From Chryseobacterium sp. Leaf201 (GTDB lineage Bacteria > Bacteroidota > Bacteroidia > Flavobacteriales > Weeksellaceae), in NCBI RefSeq assembly GCF_001421435.1, contig NZ_LMKA01000002.1, forward strand, positions 1 through 64,000: 64,000 bases of DNA, in the 5' to 3' direction. The notes beneath the pieces are model-generated. The model did no database searches and was not told the DNA's origin. It saw only the letters and a list, made by a program, of their open reading frames with translations. Numbering within the stretch: the stretch's first letter is position 1; each line of letters begins with the position of its first letter. The position numbers and the translations under genes are program-made. This document shows positions 26,560 through 35,923 of this stretch, piece by piece.

Positions 26560-26895
26560 ATGAGTGAATACAAGGAACGCCATGAAAATGAAATTTTCAC
26601 CAAGGTGTTAAAAGCAGGGAGAAGAACTTATTTCTTTGATGTGCGCGAGACGAAAGCAGGGGATTATTATCTTACGATTACCGAAAGTAAAAAGAACTTC
26701 GGAGAAAATGGAGAAGCCACATTTGAGAAGCACAAAATTTATCTTTACAAAGAGGATTTTAAAAGTTTCCAGGAGATGTTTAATGAATCTACAGATTTCA
26801 TCATTAATGAGAAGGGAGAGGATGTAATATCTGAAAAGCATGACAAAGACTTCAAAAGCAGATCATATACGATTGATTCTGACGACGAGGTTTAG
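26560..26895 (+). CDS. DUF3276 / PUR-alpha-like nucleic-acid-binding protein
   Basis: A 111-residue protein with one PUR domain: HENEIFTKVLKAGRRTYFFD, then VRETKAGDYYLTITESKK and KIYLYKEDFKSFQEMFNES. Such proteins bind single-stranded DNA or RNA, as known for the related Borrelia BpuR. The C-terminal tail is charged and probably disordered. The strong promoter and terminator mark it as a single-gene unit; high expression is an inference. Confidence 0.92.
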   Translation: MSEYKERHENEIFTKVLKAGRRTYFFDVRETKAGDYYLTITESKKNFGENGEATFEKHKIYLYKEDFKSFQEMFNESTDFIINEKGEDVISEKHDKDFKSRSYTIDSDDEV

Positions 26896-26913
26896 AATAT
26901 TAAAAAAAAACAC

Positions 26914-26943
26914 AAGCATCTGGAAAAGAAGATGCTTTTTTTG
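26914..26943 (+). terminator. Terminator of the DUF3276 gene
   Basis: Stem AAGCATCT/AGATGCTT (26914-26921 and 26930-26937) is followed by a T run to 26942. Confidence 0.85.
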
Positions 26944-26970
26944 TGGTCTGATTTTAAGAAATTATAAAGG

Positions 26971-27192
26971 TATACCCGTAAAAGTGTACCTTTTTTAGTT
27001 CTGAAATTTTAAACGTCACATCACTTCTCTCCTGATTTGAGCCAGGATCGTAGGGTCCTGTATTTCACTATCTTTTGCCAATAACAAGACTTTAGACAGT
27101 ACTTCAGCAGATTTCGGGTCATCATCGGCGAAAGGTAAAAACAGTCTTCCCCTGTGCTGGGAATGAACAGCAAGAATCGATAAATATTTCCC
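26971..27192 (-). repeat. Left copy of a ~222-bp direct repeat (DUF4132 3' end plus terminator)
   Basis: This segment is nearly identical to 29129-29352. It contains a terminator-like hairpin (about 26970-26990), the DUF4132 stop codon and the last 58 codons. In the coding part only three bases differ, all at synonymous third positions. Homology stops abruptly at 27192. The gene-free stretch 26944-27315 otherwise holds only a small hairpin at about 27212-27228 and a terminator. Confidence 0.9.
27016..27192 (-). pseudogene. Remnant of a DUF4132 gene (last 58 codons)
   Basis: Read on the minus strand, it encodes the DUF4132 C-terminus from GKYLSILAVHSQHRG through PFADDDPKSAEVLSK to RREVM and the stop at 27016-27018, identical in amino acids to the intact gene at 29175. 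Nothing resembling the rest of the gene lies upstream; from 27193 the sequence is unrelated. It is truncated and cannot encode a functional protein. It marks a duplication or insertion breakpoint. Confidence 0.85.
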
Positions 27193-27234
27193 AGGATTGG
27201 GTGAAATTCATTCTTCGACACGAGGTCGAAAAAA

Positions 27235-27278
27235 ATCATAAAAAAAGTCTGTTTTCACTAGTTGTGAGACAGACTTTT
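27235..27278 (-). terminator. Terminator of the propeller protein gene
   Basis: Outer stem AAAAGTCTGT/ACAGACTTTT (27243-27252 and 27269-27278) with an inner TCAC/GTGA stem; on the minus strand it is followed by a T run. It lies 37 bases after the stop of the 27316 gene. Confidence 0.8.
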
Positions 27279-27315
27279 ATTGATAAAAACAGCTTTGGTA
27301 AGCTTTATATTTATT

Positions 27316-28797
27316 TTATTTTTTAACAATTTTAAATGTTTTCACCTCATTATCAGAAGTTACTTTTACTAAATAAGTTCCAGCAACTAAATTAGAAGTA
27401 TCAATTTTAAATTCTTTAGCATTTAATTCCTTAACAAACACTTGCTGACCTATCATATTATAGATTACTACAGAAGTAATTGTTTTATCATAAGAAAGGT
27501 TTAAAAAATCTTTTACAGGATTTGGGAATAATAATGGGCTAGATTTAGATTGAGCAAAAGAATCTGAAGCTAAAATACCGTTTAAATTATAAACTCGAAC
27601 ATGACCTGAATTGGTACCGTTTCCGTCATTATAATTGGAACCAACAGCTAAAATACCTCCATCTGATGACAAAGAAATACCATAACCACAATAGTCACCT
27701 GCAGCTTCTCCATTAATATCCGAGCCTATTTTTGTCCATACACCTGAAATATTACGATAAACACGAACATGACCCGAATCAGTACCGTTTCCATCATTTT
27801 GATAAGCACCAATAGCCAGAATGCTTCCATCTGCTGATAAACAAACGCTATGACCACTATAATCATTTGCAGCTTCTCCATTAATATCAGATCCTATTTT
27901 TGTCCACACACCTGAAACATTACGATAAATGCGAACATGACCTGAATCAGTACCATTTCCATCATTTAGACGTGCGCCAATAGCTACAATACTGCCATCT
28001 GAAGATAAAGCAACACTTCTGCCACTTTGATCATTTGCGGCTTCTCCATTAATATCAGCTCCTATTTTTGTCCAAACACCTGATACATTTTGATATACAC
28101 GAACATGACCTGAATCAGTACCGCCTCCATCATTTTGAGCGGCACCAATAGCTACAATACTTCCATCCGATGATAAAGCAATATTATAACCGCTATAATC
28201 ATTTTCAGCTTCTCCATTAATGTCAGCTCCTATTTTTGTCCAAACACCTGATATATTTCGATACACACGAACATGACCTGAATTAGTACCGTTTCCTCCA
28301 TTATATCGAGCGCCAATAGCTACAATACTTCCATCTGATGATAAAGAAATACTTTCACCACTTTGATCATATGAAGCTTCTCCGTCGATATCAGCACCTA
28401 TTTGTGTCCAAACACCTGATACATTTTGATACAAACGAACATGACCTGAAAGATTACCATTTCCATCATTTGCATTAGCACCAATAGCTACAATATTGCC
28501 ATTTGATGATAGAGAAACACAAACACCACTTAAATCAACATTTGCTTCTCCATCAATATCAGCACCTATTTGTGACCAAACACCTGATACATTTTGATAC
28601 ACACGAACATGGCCTGCATCATCAGTACCACTTCCATTATTTTGAGAGGCACCAATAGCAATAATATTTCCATTTGATGATAAAGAAACACTCCTACCGC
28701 TATAATCATTTGCAGCTTCACCATTAATATTTGATCCTATTTGAGTTTGTCCAAAACAAAATAATGGGAATAATAAAACAATAATTGTTTTTTTCAT
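27316..28797 (-). CDS. Secreted seven-repeat beta-propeller protein with T9SS sorting domain
   Basis: A 493-residue protein with a signal peptide (MKKTIIVLLFPLFCFGQ). Seven tandem units of about 56 residues follow, each reading IGxDINGEAxxDxSG, then LSSDGSIVAIGA, NDGNGTDSGHVRVY and SGVWTK. Seven similar units of this FG-GAP-like type suggest a closed seven-bladed propeller. The last 75 residues are a T9SS type A sorting domain (LFPNPVKDFLNLSYD, then GTYLVKVTSDNEVKTFKIVKK at the end). It is probably displayed or released at the surface for binding. It sits between two copies of the DUF4132 gene end and has its own promoter and terminator. No catalytic motif was seen. Confidence 0.88.
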   Translation of the reverse strand: MKKTIIVLLFPLFCFGQTQIGSNINGEAANDYSGRSVSLSSNGNIIAIGASQNNGSGTDDAGHVRVYQNVSGVWSQIGADIDGEANVDLSGVCVSLSSNGNIVAIGANANDGNGNLSGHVRLYQNVSGVWTQIGADIDGEASYDQSGESISLSSDGSIVAIGARYNGGNGTNSGHVRVYRNISGVWTKIGADINGEAENDYSGYNIALSSDGSIVAIGAAQNDGGGTDSGHVRVYQNVSGVWTKIGADINGEAANDQSGRSVALSSDGSIVAIGARLNDGNGTDSGHVRIYRNVSGVWTKIGSDINGEAANDYSGHSVCLSADGSILAIGAYQNDGNGTDSGHVRVYRNISGVWTKIGSDINGEAAGDYCGYGISLSSDGGILAVGSNYNDGNGTNSGHVRVYNLNGILASDSFAQSKSSPLLFPNPVKDFLNLSYDKTITSVVIYNMIGQQVFVKELNAKEFKIDTSNLVAGTYLVKVTSDNEVKTFKIVKK

Positions 28798-28885
28798 AAT
28801 TTATTTAATTTGAATTCTTTTTCAGATGATTTTTTTGTTTTTAATAACAACACATCATTATGATGATTTTTCATGTTGTGGACTG

Positions 28886-28917
28886 CAAAAATATACTTTC
28901 TTTATGGAGGGGTCAAA
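28886..28917 (-). promoter_or_regulatory. Promoter of the propeller protein gene
   Basis: On the minus strand TTTG (28914-28917) and TATTTTTG (28886-28893) are separated by 20 bases, matching both Bacteroidota elements. The leader is about 80 bases and contains a CATCAT/ATGATG inverted repeat near 28850. Confidence 0.65.
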
Positions 28918-29121
28918 CAATTAATTAAAATTTGAATACCATATAGTGTTTTATTAATAAATATTGGTAATGACGCAAAAACTTAAAAAAAACACTGAAC
29001 TTATTTAAGAAAAATCCCCATTACCTAGCCTGAGATTAAATGCACCAAGAATTTATTAAATAAAGTACTGCATTTTAGAATAAAATATGATTTAAAGTGG
29101 AATGTAGGAATATTATAAAAT
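28918..29121. other. AT-rich intergenic stretch without recognisable features
   Basis: Between the propeller promoter and the DUF4132 terminator I see no open frame with coding character, RNA gene or repeat. The base composition is more AT-rich than the flanking genes. Confidence 0.6.
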
Positions 29122-29147
29122 AAAAAAGTACACCCGTAAAAGTGTAC
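29122..29147 (-). terminator. Terminator of the DUF4132 gene
   Basis: Minus strand: stem GTACAC/GTGTAC around an 8-base loop (29128-29147), followed by six T. A degenerate copy is present at 26970-26990 in the left repeat. Confidence 0.7.
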
Positions 29148-29352
29148 CTTTTTTAGTTCCGGAATTTTAAAATGTCACATCACTTCTCTCCTGATTTGAG
29201 CCAGGATCGTAGGGTCCTGTATTTCACTGTCTTTTGCCAATAACAAGACTTTAGACAGCACTTCAGCAGATTTCGGGTCATCATCCGCGAAAGGTAAAAA
29301 CAGTCTTCCCCTGTGCTGGGAATGAACAGCAAGAATCGATAAATATTTCCCC
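29129..29352 (-). repeat. Right copy of the ~222-bp direct repeat
   Basis: This is the 3' end of the intact DUF4132 gene plus its terminator region, nearly identical to 26971-27192. The two copies flank about 1.9 kb containing the propeller gene. Confidence 0.9.
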
Positions 29353-32300
29353 GGGACCTGATGCACAACGGCACTGCCCAAATGCACGCTGTATTCTGCC
29401 ATCTGCCCTTTAATCAATACATGGGATCCTTCAATGCTTATATTATCCAGCTTAAATAATCTTGCCGTTTCCTCCATCAATACAGCCCTCATTTCAACAG
29501 ATGAATGGCTGGCTTCCGGGTCTACTCCACCTACATGGGCCACGGAAACCACCAAATCTATATCCCGCATCACTTCTGAAAACACCCGGGGATCAATTTC
29601 TTCAAAAGGAATATTTTTATAATCTTTTAAAGAATGGAATTCTATAGTTTCCAGTGTCGGACTTTCCACGTCAGCCGGTGAAAACCAATCTGCCACAGCA
29701 TAGAGCTTTACCTGAAAGCCTTCTTTATGATAAACTTTTTGCAGTCCTTCTTCATAATCCACTTTCCAGCCTCTTGTTTTTAATAACGCCAATGCCTGTT
29801 TCGGCTGAATCTGATGTCCTGCATAACGGCGGGATATTGATTTTTCCTGCAGTTCATCCGGTGTAGGAACATACAGCTCCCTGAAAACCTGTTTAAACGG
29901 CTGAACCAGTCTTTCTTTGAAGCAATAATGCTGAAAATCGCTCCAGACAGAATGTTGATGGAGATCTACACAGTGGGCAATTCTCAATGTACTTTCATCG
30001 TTCAGTTCATGAATTTCACCCTGGGCGTCTAACAGATTCCCACCATGATAAAATCCTATCTTACTGTTGTCTGAAATAAATAACAGTTTCTCCAGATGTT
30101 TTACAATAACCGGATGCTCAAAAAGGTTTTTAATTTCAGCATAGAAGAACTTATCGCCTCTGATCATTGCTTCCTCCAATCCTTTTCGGGAGCGGGACCA
30201 TTGTTCACGCATGATTTTACGGTGATTTCCCAACTCTACAACCGCTTTATCTTTTTTAATTTTCGGAGGAATGGATTTCAGCTGTTTATCGTCTCTGAAA
30301 ACCACCAATTCAGCTTTTCCGCTATCTTCTATAATTAAACCAACGGTAACCCCGTCAATAGTTACCTGGGTCTCTTTTGATAAAAGATTCTGAATCTGCC
30401 TGGTTTCCATCGCCCAGGTTAACCGGATCGGATCCGGATATCCTGCATTTCTGGCTAAGTTTTCTAAAGCAACACGAATTGCCAGCGCCTCACTCGCCTG
30501 TTTCATTGAACCGAATTCTTTGCTTTCTTTCTTGAATTGCTGAATATATTCGTACCGGTTTAAAACATCTTTCTCAGGATTTGTCTTGCTTAAAGGGACA
30601 AGTCCGTACACCCGAAGGTAATCCTGGTCACGCTTGTCTTTTACTTTTGTGGTTACCTCTTTTATTTTTAAATCGCCTGTTAAGGTATCCGAATATAACT
30701 TGGCCCTTCTGTGGCCGTTTCCTTCAGAAATATATTTTGCCGATTCATACAACATTTCCCAACGGGCTTTTCCCAATTCCCGGTAAGCTTCTGTAAACCA
30801 GTCTTTATCCACCGCTCCATCCTGAAACTCCTGAACATCAACGGAAGAATATTTAGCCACTTCACTTTCAAGACTTGAATTCTGAGCCTGATAAGAACCC
30901 GTTTTTGTATGGGCATGCATCCACCAGATGGCAGAATCCAGACCTTTCCAGCCTAAATAATTACTGATGAACTTCTGCCACTGCGGAGCATATACCGCAG
31001 CCTGGATCAGGCGAAGCTCCGCAATTTTTTCTTTTTTCATCATTTCGTTAAATGATTCCTGCGTATCACTTTCCAAAGGATAACAGTTCGACAAAAGATA
31101 AGAAAACAGCTTTTGCTTCGTCATACTTTCACTGCCATAACTGAATATATAATTCGCATATAAATTTGACTTCCCTAATCCTCTTAAAATCTGTACGAAT
31201 CGTTCAGCGCCGTATATCGTCTGGAATTCCTGTACAAAGTGAGAAACGGCAGTGCCGGCATCCCCACGAATAAGTTCTATATCCAGAAATTTATTCTGTA
31301 TTTCATCAATCACAGGCTTTAAGAAAGTGAATATGTCCAGATATTTTTCGTTGTGATGATAGAATTTCGTTGTTGTAAGATCTCTGATGGCTCTTTCTGC
31401 TGTGAAAATCCCTTCATACAGTTCATTTTTGGTAATAATTTTTAATTCATAAGCCTTTCCGAATAAATAGAAAGCAGGCACCGTATGCTGTATGTTTTCT
31501 TTCAATCCGTTAAACTGCATCCATCGGTATAAATTCCAGACTTTTACAAATTGCTCATCGCTTAGCTTTTTTAACGGAATGCCCTGCAAAAACACATTGA
31601 AAAAGCCTGAAGACTGCCATCCGTTTCCGGTATTACTGTAATAGTAGTCATTTTGTTTGGCCTTGTAGTTAATGATATCTTCGGGAAGATTAGCAAATAA
31701 AGTACTGCAGGCATCAATCAGAAAATCGGTCTTTTCTCTAAATGCAAATTTATATTCCAGAGACTCAAGGATGCTTTTAACCGGGCTATTCCAGTAATAA
31801 TCGTTTTTAAGAGGATTAGGAATAACATCTTTATAATAGAATACATACTTTTCCAGAAAATCCCTGAACTTTTTACGGTCACAGCTTTCAACAAACGTAA
31901 GTAAAAACAGATCTCTCGGCTCCAGCTTAGAATCTTTATACCACTGTTCCCAAACTTCATACAGGGGATAATTTTCCGTTAGCTGTTCCGGTGTGAAGCC
32001 TTCAGTTTTATTTTTTATCTGGCGGAAATTATTTCCTAACAGCACTTTTATTACTGAATCGTTCCAGTCTTCAACTTCATATTCGTAATCTTTATATTCA
32101 AGGAATAAATCATTCAGCTTTTTTAATTCTTTTTTAATATGGTCCAAAGGCTGCGTAAAACCGTATGTATCTTTTTCCGTTGCTTTTGCATAGACCGAAT
32201 CGGCTTCTACTTTTGGCAGTTCATATTTTGATTTTACAGAAGGATCATAAAAACCGAATCCGTTTTCGGCAGAAAGAATTTCCTTGTCTTCGGAAGGGTT

Positions 32301-34211
32301 GATCTGATCCAGCAAGCTTCTTTCCCTATCTGAAATCTTTGTTTTTTCAGCATATTGCATCGTCCAATTTTTAATCTCACCGGACAGCCTTTTATCCTTC
32401 TGAAGCTGAAGCATAATATCTAAAGAAGCGGTTCTTTGCTCAATATCACCTTTAACCGTTAATTCATCTGCCAATGGCATCAATACAGAATCTTCCTGCT
32501 TCATCATCAATTCGATCAGTTTTTTACGGAGTGTTCCGCCTTTTCTTTTAAATAAATCAAATAAGCTCAGCGCTTCTTCTTTATTTAGAGGATTCTGCTG
32601 TAAAACATTGATTCCTGACGCAACCAACGATTCTCCTCTGTCTCTGATAATTTTAAAGGCAAATTCTTTTTGGAAGGGCGTTACGGATTTTTTCTTTTTC
32701 TCAAAATTGTAGGAATAAGAATAACAGTAGAAATCGCCTAAAAGGTTTCTTGTTAACTGCTCTCTTAAAGCTAAATCAAACTGATCGAAATAAGACAATA
32801 TCAAATCCAGCTTTTCATTGTCTTCTCCTACCAGATAGAACATTGAGGCATAAAAATCACTCTTCCTGAATGCCGCATGAAGCCATGAAAAAACCTTGCC
32901 TTCGAATTTTTTTTCCTTAACCTCAGTTTTCTGGATTAATTCATGAATTTTTTCAAAGAAATCCGGGTAGTCTTTATTATTGATGAAAAATTTAGAATCT
33001 ACATTTACGCTTAACAACGCAGACATCGGCTGCCCTGCAAAAGCCAGAACCTGTACATCACCATCCAGAACAGCTTTGTAATACAGGGGCATCTGAATAT
33101 AAGGATCTCCGGTTTCCGCAGCGAACTTTATGGCCAGACATTTCTTTTCGATATTGCCTTTATCAAACAGCTGATGCAGATACGGAACTGTCTGTTCCAC
33201 ATCCCAGACACCCTGAACCCAGAGCGCCATATAGACTTCATTATTGTTTTTACTCTTTACAGCTTCAGAAATTTGTCCGGGATTGTTAAAGTAAGTATTG
33301 GCCAGCGAAACAATATTTTTAACAACAGTTTCTTTTTCAGATTCCCAGCCAAGGCCTGTCCAGGTTCCGATAGCCCTTACAACAGATGAAAAACGGGTCA
33401 GTTTATTTTCAACAATTACATTCGTCAGGTATTGCAAAGCCTGTGTATTGGTTTCATCGAGAGCTTCTAAAACAGTCTGCCGTAAACCTTCCTGCCGCTG
33501 GGCAGCCAATAAGAGTTTTTCTACCAATTCCCAACAATGCTTCTGCTCGCTGTTCAGTAAAGCCTTTATAATATTTTGTGAAACTTTTCCTTCAGGGTGT
33601 TTATTGAAAATAATATCTTCAATCAACTGATAAATGTCTTTATTTCCTGTATCAATTGCCGCCGACCAAATATAAAACTGGCTCATGTTATTAGACAACT
33701 GGGTATCATAGATGATCTGCTCTTCCAACGAAATATCATAGGACTCATATCCCGAACTGTAAGAATAGATACTTGGAAGTTCCAGCAAAGTTCTCATTAA
33801 ATTAACCTGATTCAGCAGAGCAAACCTTTCATTATTCGGTGCACGGAATGAACGGCGGTCATAACCTGTCTGGTACATTTTGAAAGGCATTTTGTTCCAT
33901 GCATATTTTACCAGATCTGCCTTATCGCCAAAGAAATACACCAATAAATCATAGTAATCTTTATCTTCCCAGATATTGCTTTTAATATATTCCTTTGCTT
34001 TTTCAGCTGCTGAGGAGCCTAATGTAGGAGGTTCATAATGATCATTCTTGCCCAGAAGCAGCAATCCGAATTCTGCAACTTCCTTTTTTAGTTTAGGTTT
34101 AGAAAAAAGTTTGGATAGCAATCCTTTTTCTGCCTGTTCCTTCAGATCTTTTTTTAAGTTCCTGTGGTAATCGACAATTTTTTTCGATTTTAATTTTTCG
34201 CTGATTTCCAT
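29175..34211 (-). CDS. Giant DUF4132 domain protein
   Basis: A 1678-residue protein without signal peptide or clear membrane segments, so probably cytoplasmic. Much of the first 650 residues is alpha-helical with HEAT-like repeats (for example LALREQLTRNLLGDFY and KEEALSLFDLFKRKGGTLRKK). The C-terminal third holds the DUF4132 region, with RLTWAMETRQIQNLLSK, then GLEEAMIRGDKFFYAEIK, and RIAHCVDLHQHSVWSDFQHY near 1445. The family includes E. coli YehI/MolR-like proteins and has no settled function. It follows a 144-residue gene by 26 bases. Its last 58 codons are duplicated at 27016. Confidence 0.85.
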   Translation of the reverse strand: MEISEKLKSKKIVDYHRNLKKDLKEQAEKGLLSKLFSKPKLKKEVAEFGLLLLGKNDHYEPPTLGSSAAEKAKEYIKSNIWEDKDYYDLLVYFFGDKADLVKYAWNKMPFKMYQTGYDRRSFRAPNNERFALLNQVNLMRTLLELPSIYSYSSGYESYDISLEEQIIYDTQLSNNMSQFYIWSAAIDTGNKDIYQLIEDIIFNKHPEGKVSQNIIKALLNSEQKHCWELVEKLLLAAQRQEGLRQTVLEALDETNTQALQYLTNVIVENKLTRFSSVVRAIGTWTGLGWESEKETVVKNIVSLANTYFNNPGQISEAVKSKNNNEVYMALWVQGVWDVEQTVPYLHQLFDKGNIEKKCLAIKFAAETGDPYIQMPLYYKAVLDGDVQVLAFAGQPMSALLSVNVDSKFFINNKDYPDFFEKIHELIQKTEVKEKKFEGKVFSWLHAAFRKSDFYASMFYLVGEDNEKLDLILSYFDQFDLALREQLTRNLLGDFYCYSYSYNFEKKKKSVTPFQKEFAFKIIRDRGESLVASGINVLQQNPLNKEEALSLFDLFKRKGGTLRKKLIELMMKQEDSVLMPLADELTVKGDIEQRTASLDIMLQLQKDKRLSGEIKNWTMQYAEKTKISDRERSLLDQINPSEDKEILSAENGFGFYDPSVKSKYELPKVEADSVYAKATEKDTYGFTQPLDHIKKELKKLNDLFLEYKDYEYEVEDWNDSVIKVLLGNNFRQIKNKTEGFTPEQLTENYPLYEVWEQWYKDSKLEPRDLFLLTFVESCDRKKFRDFLEKYVFYYKDVIPNPLKNDYYWNSPVKSILESLEYKFAFREKTDFLIDACSTLFANLPEDIINYKAKQNDYYYSNTGNGWQSSGFFNVFLQGIPLKKLSDEQFVKVWNLYRWMQFNGLKENIQHTVPAFYLFGKAYELKIITKNELYEGIFTAERAIRDLTTTKFYHHNEKYLDIFTFLKPVIDEIQNKFLDIELIRGDAGTAVSHFVQEFQTIYGAERFVQILRGLGKSNLYANYIFSYGSESMTKQKLFSYLLSNCYPLESDTQESFNEMMKKEKIAELRLIQAAVYAPQWQKFISNYLGWKGLDSAIWWMHAHTKTGSYQAQNSSLESEVAKYSSVDVQEFQDGAVDKDWFTEAYRELGKARWEMLYESAKYISEGNGHRRAKLYSDTLTGDLKIKEVTTKVKDKRDQDYLRVYGLVPLSKTNPEKDVLNRYEYIQQFKKESKEFGSMKQASEALAIRVALENLARNAGYPDPIRLTWAMETRQIQNLLSKETQVTIDGVTVGLIIEDSGKAELVVFRDDKQLKSIPPKIKKDKAVVELGNHRKIMREQWSRSRKGLEEAMIRGDKFFYAEIKNLFEHPVIVKHLEKLLFISDNSKIGFYHGGNLLDAQGEIHELNDESTLRIAHCVDLHQHSVWSDFQHYCFKERLVQPFKQVFRELYVPTPDELQEKSISRRYAGHQIQPKQALALLKTRGWKVDYEEGLQKVYHKEGFQVKLYAVADWFSPADVESPTLETIEFHSLKDYKNIPFEEIDPRVFSEVMRDIDLVVSVAHVGGVDPEASHSSVEMRAVLMEETARLFKLDNISIEGSHVLIKGQMAEYSVHLGSAVVHQVPGKYLSILAVHSQHRGRLFLPFADDDPKSAEVLSKVLLLAKDSEIQDPTILAQIRREVM

Positions 34212-34237
34212 TGATGTTGTGATTTAGTGTATTATAA

Positions 34238-34672
34238 TTACCAATAGCTTCCTGACAAAAAGGTGAGCCGGATAAAAGTAAAGGTATATTGTAAATTTAA
34301 GTCGATGATCTGTGTAAGACTTTCAATAGGTTCGTCGTTATAAAAAACAGCAAACATACCGTCTTCAAAAGCCTGAATCGCATTTTCCTGTGCTTTTTGC
34401 AGATCTGCTCTTTTTTGATTATAAATGCTCCCAAAACCAACCTTTCCCGTATCTGTTAAGATATTCAGATAATTTTCCTGCGGGATTTTGGAAAGGTCTT
34501 CATCTTCCAGCTCAAATGATTTTGTATTGAATGCTGTCACCTGCTGTTGCACAACCCGTTGTAAAAGATGTTCTAATGAAATATGACTTTCGTGATGCGC
34601 AATTTCAATACTTTGCTCTGCAAGAACAGGATGCTTCCTGCCCAGTTGTTTTACAGTGACTTTTATTTCCAT
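34238..34672 (-). CDS. Uncharacterised partner protein of the DUF4132 gene
   Basis: A 144-residue soluble protein I do not recognise. It opens MEIKVTVKQLGRKHPVLAEQ and SIEIAHHESHISLEHLLQRV, has an acidic centre (FELEDEDLSKIPQENYLNIL), and ends in a hydrophobic strand-like YTFTFIRLTFLSGSYW. The N-terminal part could be a ubiquitin-like or beta-grasp fold, but this is a guess. It is 26 bases upstream of the DUF4132 gene on the same strand, so the two are very probably co-transcribed and may form a complex. Confidence 0.75.
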   Translation of the reverse strand: MEIKVTVKQLGRKHPVLAEQSIEIAHHESHISLEHLLQRVVQQQVTAFNTKSFELEDEDLSKIPQENYLNILTDTGKVGFGSIYNQKRADLQKAQENAIQAFEDGMFAVFYNDEPIESLTQIIDLNLQYTFTFIRLTFLSGSYW

Positions 34673-34949
34673 ATATCTTGTAGATTGTAATTCTAAAAAT
34701 AGGAAAATATTTTCACTACCACATTTTACAATTCTCAGTTATTTATAATCATAAACAGATTTGTAAGGGATGACTGCAGTAAAAATTCTTTTTTGAAAAA
34801 AAAGATGGCAATGAAATGCAGGAAACAGCGCCAAAAATAGAATTTAAATAATTATCTATTCGCTTAAATTATATATCCGAATCAGCTGTACGGAAGATTT
34901 TTTAGAATTTTTGAAAATAATAGAATGGAACACGCTTTCAAAAGATGTA
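34673..34949. other. Intergenic stretch upstream of the DUF4132 operon
   Basis: It presumably holds the operon promoter; the nearest candidate is a 7-of-8 match, TATTTTTA on the minus strand near 34697. No gene or repeat is seen in the rest. Confidence 0.4.
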
Positions 34950-34986
34950 TGAAATAAAAAAAGCATACTTTAAAAGTATGCTTTTT
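34950..34986 (-). terminator. Terminator of the tRNA-His gene
   Basis: Perfect 13-bp stem (arms 34958-34970 and 34974-34986, core AAGCATACTT) with a 3-base loop, followed by T on the minus strand. It starts 2 bases after the tRNA. Confidence 0.85.
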
Positions 34987-34988
34987 AG

Positions 34989-35063
<75 letters not shown>

Positions 35064-35098
35064 GTTTTGTGAGTGCAAATATAGGAAATGTTTTTTAA

Positions 35099-35818
35099 TT
35101 ACCAAACAATTCCGTCAAAATTTTTCATCGCAATCAGCTTCTCAGACGTAAATCCCTCAGCATAAGTCACTCCCGATAACCGTCCTAAATCCTGAGCACG
35201 GTACGTGAGGCTTTCAAAAAAATCCTTTGAAGTAATTGGTGTTTCCGGCTCTTTTGAAGTCGGGTCATAAAACTGGGTTTTGTATGCCATACAGGCTTCA
35301 ATTTTCTTATCCAGATGCTCAGAAATGTCGATTACAAATTCCGGTTCAATATTTTTCCACTGGATATAATGAAAAATCAGTTTCGGTCTCCACACCTCCT
35401 GGTTTTCTCCATCCAAAATTGTTTCTATTTTTCTCAGTCCGGCTAAAAAGCACGCATCCGAGACTAATTTCGCTGCTTTTGCATGATCCGGATGTCGGTC
35501 ATCAATTGCATTGGCCAAAACGATTTCCGGGCGGTATTTGCGTACCATTTTTACGATCTCCATCTGGTATTCTTCAGAATTTGTCAAAAACCCATCTTTC
35601 ATCCCAAGATTTTCCCTTGCTAAAACACCAAGAATTTTTGTGGATGCTGCTGCTTCCTCTTTTCTGGTCTCATCAGTTCCGCGGGTTCCGAGTTCTCCTT
35701 TGGTAAGGTCAACAATAACACAAATTTTTCCTTCTGAAACCATTTTCGCTATTGTTCCGCCACAACCCAGCTCCACATCATCCGGATGGGCACCGAATGC
35801 AAGTATATCTGTCTTCAT
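35099..35818 (-). CDS. bshB1: Bacillithiol biosynthesis deacetylase BshB1
   Basis: A 239-residue zinc-dependent LmbE-like deacetylase that converts GlcNAc-malate to GlcN-malate in bacillithiol synthesis. The zinc motif AHPDD is at 10-14 with the third ligand in HPDH (109-112). KGELGTRGT and YKTQF also fit BshB1. Length is normal. BshA and BshC are not in the window. It is a single gene between tRNA-His and a terminator of the TPR gene. Confidence 0.93.
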   Translation of the reverse strand: MKTDILAFGAHPDDVELGCGGTIAKMVSEGKICVIVDLTKGELGTRGTDETRKEEAAASTKILGVLARENLGMKDGFLTNSEEYQMEIVKMVRKYRPEIVLANAIDDRHPDHAKAAKLVSDACFLAGLRKIETILDGENQEVWRPKLIFHYIQWKNIEPEFVIDISEHLDKKIEACMAYKTQFYDPTSKEPETPITSKDFFESLTYRAQDLGRLSGVTYAEGFTSEKLIAMKNFDGIVW

Positions 35819-35923
35819 CTGTTATTTTTATTTTTAATTGGTCAAATGGAACGCCCAGTTAATTCCTTTATTTTAAGATTCATTAATTTCCGGCGTTTCA
35901 TATTTTCAAAGATAAGATTTAAA

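Noticed and set aside
27021..27239. 72-residue minus-strand open frame
   Set aside because: It is a shadow frame of the duplicated DUF4132 end; the corresponding frame at the intact gene (29180-29374) is equally non-coding. The true remnant is in another frame.
27316..28797. Regular DNA repeats resembling a CRISPR array
   Set aside because: The 168-bp period encodes in-frame propeller blades; there are no short identical repeats separated by unique spacers.
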